Below, one piece after another: positions 49,254 through 59,651 of a stretch of DNA of 64,000 nucleotides. Location: positions 62,001-126,000 of the forward strand of contig JAFQAZ010000011.1 of NCBI GenBank assembly GCA_017416855.1. The letters run 5' to 3'. The notes beneath the pieces are model-generated. The model was not told the origin of the DNA. It saw only the letters and a program-made list of their open reading frames with translations, and searched no databases. Numbering within the stretch: position 1 is the stretch's first letter; the number at the start of each line of letters is the position of its first letter. Source of the stretch: Clostridia bacterium (lineage in GTDB: Bacteria; Bacillota; Clostridia; UBA1381; UBA9506). The translations under genes and the position numbers were made by a program.

Positions 49254-50012
49254 ATGCTGACAAAACGAATTATACCTTGTCTGGATGTTCACCGAGGTCG
49301 TGTGGTAAAGGGCGTTAATTTTGTTGATTTAAAAGATGCCGGTGACCCGGTCGAAATCGCCAGCGTATACGATAAAGCCGGTGCTGATGAATTGGTTTTT
49401 CTGGATATAACCGCATCTTCTGATGCTCGGAATATCATTGTAAATTTAGTTGAAAAAACGGCAGAGCAGGTGTTTATTCCCTTTACAGTTGGCGGCGGTA
49501 TTCGTACCGTTGATGATTTTAAAGAGATTTTACTTGCTGGTGCCGATAAAATTTCAGTTAATTCAGCGGCAATTAAAAATCCCCGTTTGATTGCTGATGC
49601 TGCTTATAAATTTGGCTCTCAATGTGTGGTTGTTGCCATTGATGTGAAAAGCCGGCCGGATGGCAGTTATACTGTTTATTTAAACGGCGGTCGTGTAGAT
49701 ACCGGTTTGGATGCTTTAGAATGGGCAACAAAAGTAGAGGAGCTTGGTGCCGGTGAAATTCTTTTGACCAGCATGGATGCAGACGGCACAAAAGCCGGCT
49801 ATGATTTAGGCATTACCAGAAGAATTGCTGATGCTGTGAAAATTCCTGTTATTGCATCCGGTGGCGCTGGCACGCTGCCACATTTTAAAGATGCTTTAAC
49901 GGTTGGCGGCGCAGATGCAGTACTGGCAGCTTCTTTATTCCATTATAAAGAACTGACGGTGCAGGAAGTTAAGGAATATCTTAAAGGTGAAGGCATACCT
50001 GTCAGATTATAA
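49254..50012 (+). CDS. hisF: Imidazole glycerol phosphate synthase, cyclase subunit
   Basis: 252 residues. [18 protein letters not shown] with catalytic Asp, [27 protein letters not shown] with the second Asp, and ASGGAGT. It works with the glutaminase HisH, which is not nearby. It cyclises PRFAR to imidazole glycerol phosphate and AICAR. Tightly follows hisA. Confidence 0.96.
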   Translation: MLTKRIIPCLDVHRGRVVKGVNFVDLKDAGDPVEIASVYDKAGADELVFLDITASSDARNIIVNLVEKTAEQVFIPFTVGGGIRTVDDFKEILLAGADKISVNSAAIKNPRLIADAAYKFGSQCVVVAIDVKSRPDGSYTVYLNGGRVDTGLDALEWATKVEELGAGEILLTSMDADGTKAGYDLGITRRIADAVKIPVIASGGAGTLPHFKDALTVGGADAVLAASLFHYKELTVQEVKEYLKGEGIPVRL

Positions 50013-50040
50013 ACTGTAAATTCATAGGAGGATGATATAT

Positions 50041-50661
50041 ATGTTAAAATTTGATGAAAAGGGTTTAATTCCCGCAGTGGTACAAGACTACATTTCCGGT
50101 CGGATTTTAATGCTGGCTTATATGAATGAAGAATCATTGAAGCTGACAATGGAAACCGGAAAAGCTACCTTTTTCTCTCGTTCCCGTCAATGCTTGTGGG
50201 TGAAGGGCGAACACTCCGGTAACATCCAATGGGTGAAGGAAATTCTTGTGGACTGCGATGAGGATTCTCTGATTATAAAGGTTGATCCGGCTGGCCCTGC
50301 TTGTCATACCGGTGAAACTACCTGTTTCTACAGAAAACTGGAAAATGACGGAACCTTAACAGATCATAAGAAGGAAACAGTTTCTCTTTCCATTTTAAAA
50401 GATGTTTACGATGTGATTGTAGACAGAAAGAATAACCCCAAAGAGGGTTCTTACACAAACTATCTCTTTACCAAGGGCATTGACAAGCAGCTTAAGAAAA
50501 TTGGTGAAGAGTCTGCCGAAATTATTATTGCGGCTAAAAATCCGGATGTCAGCGAACTGGAATATGAATCATGCGACTTTTTATACCATCTGATGGTTGT
50601 GATGGTAGAGCGCGGTCTCACTTGGGAAAACCTGATGTCTGAACTGAACAAACGCCGCTGA
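50041..50661 (+). CDS. hisIE: Bifunctional PRA-cyclohydrolase / PR-ATP pyrophosphatase
   Basis: 206 residues. HisI part (1-105): [38 protein letters not shown], zinc Cys in [20 protein letters not shown]. HisE part (about 112-206): helical, [18 protein letters not shown] and [13 protein letters not shown] with the Mg-binding glutamates. It does steps 2 and 3 of histidine synthesis. AGGAGG at 50025 fits ATG 50041. Confidence 0.95.
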   Translation: MLKFDEKGLIPAVVQDYISGRILMLAYMNEESLKLTMETGKATFFSRSRQCLWVKGEHSGNIQWVKEILVDCDEDSLIIKVDPAGPACHTGETTCFYRKLENDGTLTDHKKETVSLSILKDVYDVIVDRKNNPKEGSYTNYLFTKGIDKQLKKIGEESAEIIIAAKNPDVSELEYESCDFLYHLMVVMVERGLTWENLMSELNKRR

Positions 50662-50674
50662 ATCAGGAGCTTTT

Positions 50675-51877
50675 ATGAAAGTTTTAGCTGTTATCTGTGA
50701 GTATAATCCGTTTCACAACGGCCACGCTTATCAGCTTGCAAAGCAAAAAGAAGAGCTTGGTTGTGATGCTGTAGTTTGTCTGATGAGCGGTTCCTTTGTG
50801 CAACGTGGTGAACCTGCTATATTTGACAAATGGTCCCGGTGCGAAATGGCCCTGCATTCCGGATGTGATCTGGTTCTGGAACTGCCGGTTTTGTACTCCC
50901 TTAAATCTGCTGAAGGCTTTGCACGAGGCGCCGTTGCCTTGTTATCGAAATTAGGGATTGAAGGATATTTAGGCTTTGGAAGTGAATCAGGGGATTTGCC
51001 TTCTTTGATTCAGGCTTCTCAGCTTATGCAATCATCTGCCTTTCAGGCGAAAGTTAAAGAAATGCTCACCACAGGCATTAGTTATCCCAAAGCGTGTGCG
51101 GATGCATTGTCAGCATTATCCGGCGATCCATTTGATTTGCAGGAAAGCCCCAATGATATTTTAGGAATTGAATATATTAAAGCACTTGAGGCTGAGACTT
51201 CGTTGCTTAAACCAGCTGTTATCAAGCGGACAGGGAGCAGTCACGACAGTTTAACCCCTGTAAATGGTTATATGAGTGCAAGCGGTATTCGTAGCGCTAT
51301 TCAAAATGGCCGTGATGCCTCAGAGTTTATGCCTCAGAAGGCTTATGAGATTGTTGCACGTGAAATCAAAGCAGGTCGCGGGCCGGTGCTTCCGGAGTCG
51401 CTAACAACATTGCTTTGTTATGCAGTAACTTTGCATAACAGAGAGTGGCTTGCCGGCATCAGCGGTATGTCGGAGGGGTTGGAAAAACGCATTATGGATG
51501 CAGTTTCTTCTAGGAGAAGTTTTGAAGAAATTGTACTGAGCGCTAAAACCAAGCGTTATCCACAAACCAGAATTCAACGTGTTATGATGAATATTTTGCT
51601 TTCCATCAGAAAAGATGATGAAGTATTGTTTCCATCTTATGCCCGTGTGTTAGGGTTTGGGGCAAAAGGCGCTGAAGTATTGCGGCAAATGCAAGAAAGC
51701 TCTGATATACCCATTATCACAAAAACGGCAGACGCCATCTTATCTACAGAGGAAAGTAAACGCTTGTTTGAGCTTGATATTCTGTCTACAGATATTTATA
51801 GCTTATTGTATCCACAAAAGAGTGTCGGCAGAAATGGTATGGATTTTTACCGCTCGCCGATCATTTTGTTTTCGTAA
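50675..51877 (+). CDS. tmcAL: tRNA(Met) cytidine acetate ligase
   Basis: 400 residues. Nucleotidyltransferase HxGH motif in YNPFHNGHAYQLAKQK (residues 11-26), LMSGSFVQRGEPAIFDKW near 38, and later SASGIRSAIQNGRDASEFMP. TmcAL activates acetate with ATP to acetylate the wobble C34 of elongator tRNA(Met). It lies 13 bp after hisIE, unusual company for a tRNA modification enzyme. Confidence 0.92.
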   Translation: MKVLAVICEYNPFHNGHAYQLAKQKEELGCDAVVCLMSGSFVQRGEPAIFDKWSRCEMALHSGCDLVLELPVLYSLKSAEGFARGAVALLSKLGIEGYLGFGSESGDLPSLIQASQLMQSSAFQAKVKEMLTTGISYPKACADALSALSGDPFDLQESPNDILGIEYIKALEAETSLLKPAVIKRTGSSHDSLTPVNGYMSASGIRSAIQNGRDASEFMPQKAYEIVAREIKAGRGPVLPESLTTLLCYAVTLHNREWLAGISGMSEGLEKRIMDAVSSRRSFEEIVLSAKTKRYPQTRIQRVMMNILLSIRKDDEVLFPSYARVLGFGAKGAEVLRQMQESSDIPIITKTADAILSTEESKRLFELDILSTDIYSLLYPQKSVGRNGMDFYRSPIILFS

Positions 51878-51889
51878 AGGAGTATTCCC

Positions 51890-52558
51890 ATGAATCCTTC
51901 CCATATCTATAAAACCGAAATGCATTGTCATACGATGGAATCCAGCCTGCGTTGCGGTAAAGTACCGGTAAAAGAAATTGTGAAAATTTATGAAGCTGCA
52001 GGATATGATACCTTGATTATCACGGACCATTTTGGCGGCAAGCATGTCAGCGATAAAGGCTCGGAGTATGATCTGCAGGTTTTTTTAGAGGGCTATCGTA
52101 CCGCACAAGCGTGTAGTAAGAATATGACCATTTTACTGGGAATGGAAATAAATCTGCTGGAGAATAAAAACGATTATCTTGTTTATGGTATAACAGAAGA
52201 TATCATTCGCAAGTTCCCTAAAATGTATGAGTTGACAATTAATGATTTTTGTGATTTTGCTCACGAAATCGGCTTATCAGTTTATCAGGCTCATCCTTTC
52301 AGAAACGGCATGACCATTATCCCACCGGTTATTGTAGATGGGATTGAAGGTTTTAATGCGCACCCCAGACACGATTCCAGAAATTCCCTTGCTATGGCCT
52401 GGGCTGAACTATATAACAAAAAAACAATCAGCGGTTCAGATGCACATCAGCTTCCGGATATGGCAAGAGGTGGCATTATGAGTCGATTGAAAATTACCAA
52501 TAACCACGAACTATTAACAGTTTTAACAAATTGCGACTATTCGTTAATTACGTTATAA
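51890..52558 (+). CDS. PHP-domain phosphoesterase
   Basis: 222 residues. PHP metal motifs: EMHCHTMESS (H-x-H), LIITDHFGG, VYQAHPFRNG and SGSDAHQL. Relatives include histidinol-phosphatase HisJ and YcdX-type phosphoesterases. Given the his genes upstream it might be histidinol phosphatase, but it lacks specific proof. It starts 12 bp after tmcAL with AAAGGAG. Confidence 0.8.
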   Translation: MNPSHIYKTEMHCHTMESSLRCGKVPVKEIVKIYEAAGYDTLIITDHFGGKHVSDKGSEYDLQVFLEGYRTAQACSKNMTILLGMEINLLENKNDYLVYGITEDIIRKFPKMYELTINDFCDFAHEIGLSVYQAHPFRNGMTIIPPVIVDGIEGFNAHPRHDSRNSLAMAWAELYNKKTISGSDAHQLPDMARGGIMSRLKITNNHELLTVLTNCDYSLITL

Positions 52559-52561
52559 GTC

Positions 52562-52595
52562 AAAAGCGGTTAATGCAAATGCATTAACCGCTTTT
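52562..52595. terminator. Bidirectional terminator
   Basis: AAAAGCGGTTAATGC AAAT GCATTAACCGCTTTT between the PHP gene and the SNF2 gene. Confidence 0.9.
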
Positions 52596-52598
52596 AAA

Positions 52599-55500
52599 TT
52601 ATCGGAATAAATCCAGAATTTCTTCTTTTGACATTTTGGAGAGAAGTGTGTTCTCATCCGGCAGAACCTGGTTGGAAATTTTTTGCTTACGTTCTGCCAT
52701 TGCCAATATTTTTTCTTCAATAGTATCTTTTGCAATCAATTTGTATACGGTCACATTTTTTTTCTGACCAATCCGGTGCGCGCGGTCTGTCGCCTGATTC
52801 TGCACACTCACGTTCCACCAAGGATTATAATGAATGACTGTATCGGCACCAATCAGATTCAACCCGGTACCTCCGGCTTTAAGTGAAATTAAAAACACAG
52901 GCGTATCATCACGGTTAAAAGCCTCAACCTGGGCAATGCGATCCTCTTTTTTTGTGCTGCCTTCAATGAGGTAATAGGGAATTTCCTTTTGCTTCAATTT
53001 TTTACCAAGCAGGGCGAGCATTGAGGTAAATTCAGAAAAAATGAGAATTTTATGACCTGATGCGACTGAGGTATCTACAAGGTTCATACATAAATCAAAT
53101 TTAGCGCTATTTTCCTTGTAATTCTCATAGATTAAGGATGGATCGCAGCAAAGCTGTCGTAGCCTCATCAGCATAGCCAGTACAATCATTCTGTTTTTGC
53201 CGGTCAGCTCATTTTCATACTTTGTAGATAGTTCGTTATACATAGAAGCTAAATTGCTGTAATAGAGCTTGTTTTGTTCCGGTGCCAGAGCGGTATATAA
53301 AACAGTTTCGGTTTTTTCCGGCAATTCCTTTAACACATCTCGTTTTATACGACGGAGAATAAAAGGGGCTGTCATTTTTTTCAATTCTTTCAGTACTGAA
53401 GTATCACCGTCGCGAACTAAGGGCATTTCAAAGCGTTCACGGAAACGAGCATATCGATATAAATATCCGGGCATTAAGTAATCAAAAATGGACCAAAGCT
53501 CTGCAATGCTGTTTTCTATTGGTGTGCCGGTGAGAGCAAAACGATGTTTTGCGTGAATTGCTTTGACAGAACGGGCATTTTGTGTGTTATGATTTTTAAT
53601 ATATTGCGCTTCATCAATAATTTCAAAATCAAATTCTCTTGATTCATATAAGCAGATATCACGCTTTAACAAATCATATGATGTTATAATGACATCATAT
53701 TTCTCAGCTTTTTGAAGCAGGTTAGCACGCTCTATGCCTGTTCCCATAATGCAAACTGAAGCAAGGGAAGGTGTAAATTTCCGTATTTCCTGTTCCCAAT
53801 TTAAAATCAGAGAAGAAGGGCAGATAACAAGCGCTTTGCAGTTACCGTTTTCTTCCTTATAAGCAGATAAAAGTGATAGCACCTGAATGGTTTTACCAAG
53901 ACCCATATCGTCTGCTAAAATACCGCCAAATCCGTTTTTGGCCAATGCGTTCATCCAGCGAAAACCATACTTCTGATAATCACGCAACACGCTTTCTAAT
54001 TCTGTTGGCAGCATCGTTTCATCAAAGCTATGAGAAGTAAAAGATCTGGCTAAATCTGTAAAGCTTTTCTCCTTTACAATTTTGATATCGGATTCAGATT
54101 CAATATACATAGCGCGGTATGCAGGTACCAACAGTTCCGGTTTTTTGATGTCAGAGGAAGAGAAGCCTGCACCGTTTGCAAAGCGGCTGAACTGTTGCAT
54201 GGACTCTGTGTCCAAAACTAAAAAAGAGCCATCCTTTAAACGAATATATTTTTTCTTTTGGCGGTATGCTGAAAGTGCCTCTGATATGGTTTTAGAGGAT
54301 AAATCAGCTGCCATGATATCAAACTGCAATAAATTAGATTTTGCACGAACACCAACGCTTGTTGTCGGAAAAGGTTTAATACGAACTTTTTTCAAATCTG
54401 CATCAATATAGAGTACTGCATGCCGCGAAAGCTCGGGAATGCCTTCATATACAAGGCGGAACAGACTTTCATCATCAGCTGTAAAATACGCAGAACCAAT
54501 CTGTTTTTCCTGTTGGCTAAAATAGGTTTTAATTAAATTTTCTATGAGAGTTTCGCCCTCAATGTCCCAAACTGTCTGCAAATCACGATTGGGCAAAAAT
54601 GCGGGATAAACAGCATTACCATAATGAAACTCAGTTTTAGCAATTACTTTTTTGCCTTCAATTGTCAGATAAATTTTTGTCTGCAGAGTACTGGGCATAA
54701 AGCTTTTATCATCACATTCGAACAAAATGTAGCGCTGAGCCGGTTTGATAATCAGACTATAGAAGGTAGGCATATCATTTTTGTGAATAACGGGATCTTT
54801 CTGTGAATGAGCAAAGCGGCACAGCAGACTGCTGCAGGCATCTGAAAAGGAATGGCCGCATACATAAAGGACATCATCCTTTTTCAGATAAATCTGATTC
54901 TTTCCCTCAAAAACTTCGTATTGATTCTCGTTAAGACTCAGTCTGTAGAAATCCTTAGAAGCTCTGCTGTATAATGTGAAGGGTGGAATATCAGCACGGA
55001 TAGAAACAGTGCCACCTTCGGTGAGAAGCTTTTCATTTTTGTTAATTTCAATGAAATAATCCAAAGCTTCCGGATTCAATAGCATATATTTTTCGTTTTC
55101 ATCTCTGCAAATGGGGTAGTAAGCCATAAAAAAACGAACAAGAGCTTCGTTGTTGAAGTTTTCAGGTGCGTAAAAAAAGCTTTCAGAACGTCCACAGGGT
55201 GCCGTTTCACCATCAGAGATTAAACGGAATAATTCCTGCAGATTGCGAACAATATATGCCCGCTCGCAACCAACTTTAAACATCAATCGCACATTGTTTT
55301 CAGAAATACTGATAACAGGGACGATGAGTGCTTTTTGAAAAGAGGCGCGTTTTAAAGCTCTGGATTTTAAAATATCAAGTCGGTTGTTCAGGATAACAAG
55401 GGATTCATTATCAGTAGAGATAGACTGCTCAGCAGCGTCCTTCTGTGCAAAGGATTCTGAAAAGAATTCATTTTCAATTTTTAAAAGCAGAGCAACGATG

Positions 55501-55754
55501 TGCTTGCATATGGCTCCGTTTTCAGTAGCCTCACCGCAATTGCATTTCTTTTCTTCAAACCATTCATTTTCGTTATCAATTACCAGATGAACACGAACGC
55601 CGTCTTCTGGAAATTCGGCATACACGTCATATAAGCCTGAAAAAGGTGTGGGATGAACCTTATAAGAGAAGTCTGTAGCAGAAAGGGAGAGACCTTCCGT
55701 ATAGACAGAGTTTTCACCTGTCATTTTTCTGATAAAGCCTCTTGGAATTGACAT
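52599..55754 (-). CDS. SNF2-family helicase with SWIM zinc finger
   Basis: 1051 residues. SWIM motif (KCNCGEATENGAICKHIVAL) near 90; a long middle region of the bacterial SNF2 type; helicase N domain with Walker A in GILADDMGLGKTIQVLSLLS, DEAQ box in EIIDEAQYIKNHNTQNARSV, and GTPIENS. The C domain has LISLKAGGTGLNLIGADTVI and ATDRAHRIGQ. DNA translocase used in repair or transcription. AAGGTG on the minus strand fits the ATG ending at 55754; 55760 is also possible. Confidence 0.92.
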   Translation of the reverse strand: MSIPRGFIRKMTGENSVYTEGLSLSATDFSYKVHPTPFSGLYDVYAEFPEDGVRVHLVIDNENEWFEEKKCNCGEATENGAICKHIVALLLKIENEFFSESFAQKDAAEQSISTDNESLVILNNRLDILKSRALKRASFQKALIVPVISISENNVRLMFKVGCERAYIVRNLQELFRLISDGETAPCGRSESFFYAPENFNNEALVRFFMAYYPICRDENEKYMLLNPEALDYFIEINKNEKLLTEGGTVSIRADIPPFTLYSRASKDFYRLSLNENQYEVFEGKNQIYLKKDDVLYVCGHSFSDACSSLLCRFAHSQKDPVIHKNDMPTFYSLIIKPAQRYILFECDDKSFMPSTLQTKIYLTIEGKKVIAKTEFHYGNAVYPAFLPNRDLQTVWDIEGETLIENLIKTYFSQQEKQIGSAYFTADDESLFRLVYEGIPELSRHAVLYIDADLKKVRIKPFPTTSVGVRAKSNLLQFDIMAADLSSKTISEALSAYRQKKKYIRLKDGSFLVLDTESMQQFSRFANGAGFSSSDIKKPELLVPAYRAMYIESESDIKIVKEKSFTDLARSFTSHSFDETMLPTELESVLRDYQKYGFRWMNALAKNGFGGILADDMGLGKTIQVLSLLSAYKEENGNCKALVICPSSLILNWEQEIRKFTPSLASVCIMGTGIERANLLQKAEKYDVIITSYDLLKRDICLYESREFDFEIIDEAQYIKNHNTQNARSVKAIHAKHRFALTGTPIENSIAELWSIFDYLMPGYLYRYARFRERFEMPLVRDGDTSVLKELKKMTAPFILRRIKRDVLKELPEKTETVLYTALAPEQNKLYYSNLASMYNELSTKYENELTGKNRMIVLAMLMRLRQLCCDPSLIYENYKENSAKFDLCMNLVDTSVASGHKILIFSEFTSMLALLGKKLKQKEIPYYLIEGSTKKEDRIAQVEAFNRDDTPVFLISLKAGGTGLNLIGADTVIHYNPWWNVSVQNQATDRAHRIGQKKNVTVYKLIAKDTIEEKILAMAERKQKISNQVLPDENTLLSKMSKEEILDLFR

Positions 55755-55790
55755 TTTCATCACACCTTTCTTTTCTTGGCTCAATAGTAT

Positions 55791-55819
55791 ATTATACCAC
55801 AATAAAAAGAATATCACAA
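55791..55819 (-). promoter_or_regulatory. Promoter of the SNF2 gene
   Basis: Minus strand TTGTGA (55814-55819), 17 bp, TATAAT (55791-55796). Confidence 0.75.
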
Positions 55820-55837
55820 GTTTTTCCTGAAAAAATA

Positions 55838-55870
55838 TAAAAAAATTGGCGACTACCTAAGTAGTCGCCG
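55838..55870 (-). terminator. Terminator of the DUF1540 gene
   Basis: Minus strand GGCGACTAC TTAG GTAGTCGCC then AATTTTTTT. Confidence 0.85.
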
Positions 55871-55876
55871 TTTCGT

Positions 55877-56050
55877 TCAGGAAGACTTCTTTTTAAATGA
55901 TTTACAGTCAGTGCACTGTTCATCGGTGGGATTCAATTCGTGTGTGCCCACCATAATGGAATCCAGTGTGCAGTATTGTTCTCTGCAATCGTTATAGGTG
56001 CATTGCTGAACAGTACATTTAATGGTTTGTTTACCTGTATTTGTCATCAT
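55877..56050 (-). CDS. DUF1540 cysteine-rich small protein
   Basis: 57 residues. The DUF1540 pattern is KCTVQQCTYNDCREQYC and, later, EQCTDCKSF: six or more cysteines suggesting a metal site. The family is widespread in spore-formers, of unknown function. AGGAG on the minus strand supports start 56050; 56047 is an alternative ATG. The gene has its own terminator. Confidence 0.82.
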   Translation of the reverse strand: MMTNTGKQTIKCTVQQCTYNDCREQYCTLDSIMVGTHELNPTDEQCTDCKSFKKKSS

Positions 56051-56119
56051 TTTGTCTCCTTTCGTTTGTCTTCTATTACTTTTCCGGGTACAAATTTATT
56101 ATAAGTCGAAACAATGAAA

Positions 56120-57253
56120 TTATACAGAGTTTTTTACTATATAAAATATTGCATCAATGGCTTTTTTTACCTCTTTTTTTGTTGTAAAATATCCAAAACT
56201 GAACCGGATACAGCCGGTTTCAAGGGTGCCGATGGTTTTGTGCGCCCAAGGAGCACAATGCAATCCACTTCGCACAGCAATGCTAAATTGATCGTTAAGT
56301 TCCGCAGCAACATCAACACAGTCCTGACCGTGAATATTCAGGGCGACGACGCCAACCTTATTCTGGTTGCCATATAATGCGATTTTTTTCATATTTTTCA
56401 TTTCCTCTGAAAAATATTCCGTCAGTTCGCGTTCGTGGTTATAAATTGTCTGTATGCCTACCTGAGAGATGAAATCAACTGCGGCACCTAAGCCAGCAAT
56501 GGCTGGCACATTCAGCGTGCCGCTTTCCAGGCGGTCGGGGAACTCATCCGGCTGCATTAACTGTTCCGACTGGCTGCCGGTCCCACCTTCCATAATCGTA
56601 CTGAGATTGAGTCCTTCGCGAACATACAAGCAGCCACTGCCCTGAGGGCCGTATAACCCTTTGTGACCTGGAAAGGCCAATAGATCAATTTCTTGCGCAT
56701 TAATATCTAAAACACCGGCGCTTTGCGCGGCGTCTACCATAAATAGAGCACCTTGTTTGCGAACCAAGTGGCTGATTTTTTGAACATCATAAACATTTCC
56801 GCATACATTGGAGGCCTGTGTACAAATTACAAGCCTGGTATTTGATTTCATAGCTATTAGAAAATCTGCGGGCATTAAACTGCCGTTTGTATCACCCTGA
56901 ACAACAGAGTAGGTAATGATTCCTTGTTTTCTCAGCGATTCTAAGGGCCTTGCCACCGAGTTGTGTTCCATTGAACTGACCACAACATGATCACCAGGGT
57001 GTAATACACCTTTGATGCCGGTGTTTAAAGCCGCAGTAGCATTTGGAAAAAATGAAAATTGTTCCGGCGCGTTCACATGAAAGAAATTGCTTAATTTTTC
57101 TCTGGTTTCATACACAATTTCACCTGCTTTTGCTGATGGAGTATGCCCGCCACGCCCCGGATTGGCACTATAATACATCATAGCGTCGGAGACCGCTTTG
57201 TAAACAGTTTTAGGTTTTACAAATGAGGTGGCTGCATAATCAAGATAAATCAA
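56120..57253 (-). CDS. Class V aminotransferase, cysteine desulfurase family
   Basis: 377 residues. IYLDYAATSFVKPKTVYKAV at the start, HPGDHVVVSSMEHNSV, MVDAAQSAGVLDIN and the PLP lysine in LLAFPGHKGLYGPQGSGCL. A conserved Cys lies in SGLHCAPWAH, the place of the persulfide Cys in the CsdA-like/SufS group. It may supply sulfur for clusters or thio-modified tRNA. Start is probably TTG at 57253, since AGGAGGTG lies 5 bp before it; the upstream ATG (57271) contains that ribosome site. Confidence 0.88.
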   Translation of the reverse strand: MIYLDYAATSFVKPKTVYKAVSDAMMYYSANPGRGGHTPSAKAGEIVYETREKLSNFFHVNAPEQFSFFPNATAALNTGIKGVLHPGDHVVVSSMEHNSVARPLESLRKQGIITYSVVQGDTNGSLMPADFLIAMKSNTRLVICTQASNVCGNVYDVQKISHLVRKQGALFMVDAAQSAGVLDINAQEIDLLAFPGHKGLYGPQGSGCLYVREGLNLSTIMEGGTGSQSEQLMQPDEFPDRLESGTLNVPAIAGLGAAVDFISQVGIQTIYNHERELTEYFSEEMKNMKKIALYGNQNKVGVVALNIHGQDCVDVAAELNDQFSIAVRSGLHCAPWAHKTIGTLETGCIRFSFGYFTTKKEVKKAIDAIFYIVKNSV

Positions 57254-57374
57254 ATTTTCACCTCCTGACATTGTTTTAGTATATTGTATGACAAAACATT
57301 TGCCTCGGTTCTTGTCATTATTTTAATGTGCAAACATATAATGTTATTGAGTGTTGTGAAAGAGAGGTAAAATT

Positions 57375-57623
57375 ATGTTTGATAAACAATTAAAATTACA
57401 GCTTGAAAAAATGATTCAGCAAATGAGCCCTAAGCAGAGGGAAAAATTAAACAGTATTCTCGAAAACGAAGAAAGTCTGAAAAAAGCCATAGCTTCCATA
57501 GATTCAAAAAAAGCTAAGTCAGCAATGGAAACACTTAATATGGACTCGGAAAATGTAAATAAAATAATTGATGAAATTAAAGAAAATCCTGATTTAATTA
57601 AGAATTTGGATAAAAAGTTTTAG
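57375..57623 (+). CDS. Small helical protein, unknown
   Basis: 82 residues, Lys/Glu-rich, all helical: LEKMIQQMSPKQREKLNSIL and DEIKENPDLIKNLDKKF. No family recognised. GAGAGGT upstream. First of three same-strand genes; CATATAAT at 57337-57344 resembles a mother-cell sigma-E/K -10 element but no -35 was fixed, so a sporulation role is only a suggestion. Confidence 0.6.
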   Translation: MFDKQLKLQLEKMIQQMSPKQREKLNSILENEESLKKAIASIDSKKAKSAMETLNMDSENVNKIIDEIKENPDLIKNLDKKF

Positions 57624-57634
57624 GAGGAAAGAAG

Positions 57635-57991
57635 ATGAGTGATGACAGCACAAAATTAGTTGATCGTTTGATGGAAATGTTAGGAGAGAATCCGTCAGAA
57701 GCTGTTGGCCAGGTGCTGTCTGCCTTATCTGACAGTTCAAATAGTGAAGACAAAAGCAATGAAAAAGATTCAGATGTAAATTTTGACCCTTCTATACTGA
57801 TTAAATTGCAGGGAATTATGAGTATGTTATCAAGTGACGAAACGGATCAACGCAGCGCTCTGCTGCTTGCCATTAAACCGTTTTTGAGCGAAGATAAGAA
57901 GCCGAAAGTTGATCAGGCAATTAAATTGTTAAAACTCTCTCAAATAGCCAAAACTGCTCAGGATTTAGATTTGTTCAAAGGACTGTTATAA
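57635..57991 (+). CDS. Small acidic helical protein, unknown
   Basis: 118 residues. LVDRLMEMLGENPSEAVGQV at the start and SALLLAIKPFLSEDKKPKVD with a Lys/Leu helix at the end. No domain known. AGGAGGAAAG fits the start, 11 bp after the previous gene. Confidence 0.6.
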   Translation: MSDDSTKLVDRLMEMLGENPSEAVGQVLSALSDSSNSEDKSNEKDSDVNFDPSILIKLQGIMSMLSSDETDQRSALLLAIKPFLSEDKKPKVDQAIKLLKLSQIAKTAQDLDLFKGLL

Positions 57992-58010
57992 ATGAAGGAA
58001 GGCAAAAGAT

Positions 58011-58325
58011 ATGGAAATGAAATATTATAATGCCAGCAACAATTTCAGAGCTCCAATCCGCAGAGAACCCAAGCCTTATATTCCACAACAAAAAAACAGT
58101 GGAGAAGTGATCGTTCCGCAAAAACCGGAGGAATTTTCGAATAGCGATTCGTCGGTTTGTGAAGAAGTTGAGTTCGAGAACAGCAATGATAATCATCTGA
58201 CTTTTGTAAATAATAAGGATGATTTATTATTGGTTGGTCTGATTCTACTGCTTTTACTCAACCAATGTGATGATTTTTTATTGTTATTGGTGCTGGGATA
58301 TCTGTTATTTTGTGATAAAAAATAA
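58011..58325 (+). CDS. Small protein with C-terminal hydrophobic hairpin, unknown
   Basis: 104 residues: a Pro/Arg/Asn-rich soluble head (NFRAPIRREPKPYIPQQ), an acidic middle, and a hydrophobic tail with LLLVGLILLLLLNQ and FLLLLVLGYLLF, two short membrane helices ending CDKK. Such tails are seen in spore-associated proteins of Clostridia. Third gene of the unknown operon. Confidence 0.6.
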   Translation: MEMKYYNASNNFRAPIRREPKPYIPQQKNSGEVIVPQKPEEFSNSDSSVCEEVEFENSNDNHLTFVNNKDDLLLVGLILLLLLNQCDDFLLLLVLGYLLFCDKK

Positions 58326-58357
58326 AGGCTGTGACGAACTTCGTCACAGCCTTAAAA
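58321..58357. terminator. Bidirectional terminator between the orphan operon and glyA
   Basis: AAGGCTGTGACGA (58325-58337) and TCGTCACAGCCTT (58341-58353). Confidence 0.85.
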
Positions 58358-58367
58358 TTATGCCATA

Positions 58368-59606
58368 TTATCTGTATAAAGGATATTTTGCACACAGAGC
58401 AGCAACACGCTCATTCACTTCATCCTTCTTGTTATCAAAGTCGGTAATGGTCATGTAAATCAGTTTTGCGATTTCAGCCATATCCTCTTCGTTCATACCA
58501 CGGCTTGTAGAAGCAGGAGTGCCAATACGGATACCGCTGGTGATAAACGGACTCTGTGTTTCAAAAGGAATGGTGTTTTTATTAACAGTAATGTGAACTT
58601 CATCCAGCATATGTTCAGCATCTTTACCGGTAACGTTCAGGCTTGTTAAGTCAGCCAGCATTAAGTGGTTATCGGTACCGCCGGAAACCAGATTAACGCC
58701 TTCTTTCATCAGACCGTCTGCCAAAGCCTTTGCATTTTTGATAACCTGCTTCTGATACGCTTTGAAGTCATCGTGTAACGCTTCTTCAAGACAAACGGCT
58801 TTAGCAGCGATTACGTGCATTAAAGGACCACCCTGAATACCGGGGAAAATGGCTTTGTTAATCATTTTAGCGTGTTCTTCTTTGCAGAGAATTAGACCAC
58901 CTCTGGGACCACGCAGGGTTTTATGAGTGGTGGTGGTTACAAAGTCAGCATAGGGAACCGGATTGGGGTGGAGTCCTGCAGCAACAAGACCTGCAATGTG
59001 AGCCATATCCACCATAAAGTAAGCGCCAACTTCTTTTGCAATGTCAGCAAATTTAGCAAAGTCGATGGTTCTGGGGTATGCACTTGCGCCGGCCAGAATC
59101 AGCTTTGGTTTGTGTTCTAATGCCAGCTTTCTTACTTCTTCATAGTCGATGGTGTTGGTATCTTCTGTTACACCGTAAGGAACGATGTTAAAGTATTTAC
59201 CGGAAATGTTAACCGGACTTCCGTGAGACAGATGACCGCCGTGAGAAAGATTCATACCTAATACAGTATCACCGGGCTGTAGGGCTGCAAAGAAAACAGC
59301 CAGGTTAGCCTGAGCACCAGAGTGAGCCTGCACATTGGCATGCTCAGCACCAAAGAGTTTTTTAGCGCGTTCAATAGCTAAGTTTTCAGCAATGTCAACA
59401 TACTGACAACCACCATAATAACGTTTACCGGGATAACCTTCGGCATACTTGTTGGTCAGCGGAGAACCCATTGCCGCCATAACAGCCGGGGACACAAAGT
59501 TTTCAGACGCAATCAATTCAATGTTTTGATTTTGTCTGCCGATTTCTTGCATGATGACTTCCGCAATCTGCGGATCGGTCTTTCTTACATCTTCAATTGA
59601 AAACAT
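58368..59606 (-). CDS. glyA: Serine hydroxymethyltransferase
   Basis: 412 residues, standard length. PLP lysine in [37 protein letters not shown] and [16 protein letters not shown] are signatures. It converts serine and tetrahydrofolate to glycine and methylene-THF. AAGGAG on the minus strand at 59614 region. It is the single gene of its transcript and the main entry to the folate C1 pool, relevant to the folate transporter at 62919. Confidence 0.97.
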   Translation of the reverse strand: MFSIEDVRKTDPQIAEVIMQEIGRQNQNIELIASENFVSPAVMAAMGSPLTNKYAEGYPGKRYYGGCQYVDIAENLAIERAKKLFGAEHANVQAHSGAQANLAVFFAALQPGDTVLGMNLSHGGHLSHGSPVNISGKYFNIVPYGVTEDTNTIDYEEVRKLALEHKPKLILAGASAYPRTIDFAKFADIAKEVGAYFMVDMAHIAGLVAAGLHPNPVPYADFVTTTTHKTLRGPRGGLILCKEEHAKMINKAIFPGIQGGPLMHVIAAKAVCLEEALHDDFKAYQKQVIKNAKALADGLMKEGVNLVSGGTDNHLMLADLTSLNVTGKDAEHMLDEVHITVNKNTIPFETQSPFITSGIRIGTPASTSRGMNEEDMAEIAKLIYMTITDFDNKKDEVNERVAALCAKYPLYR

Positions 59607-59651
59607 AACGACAGCTCCTTTTTTATGTAAAGTAAAATATTAAAAACTAAA

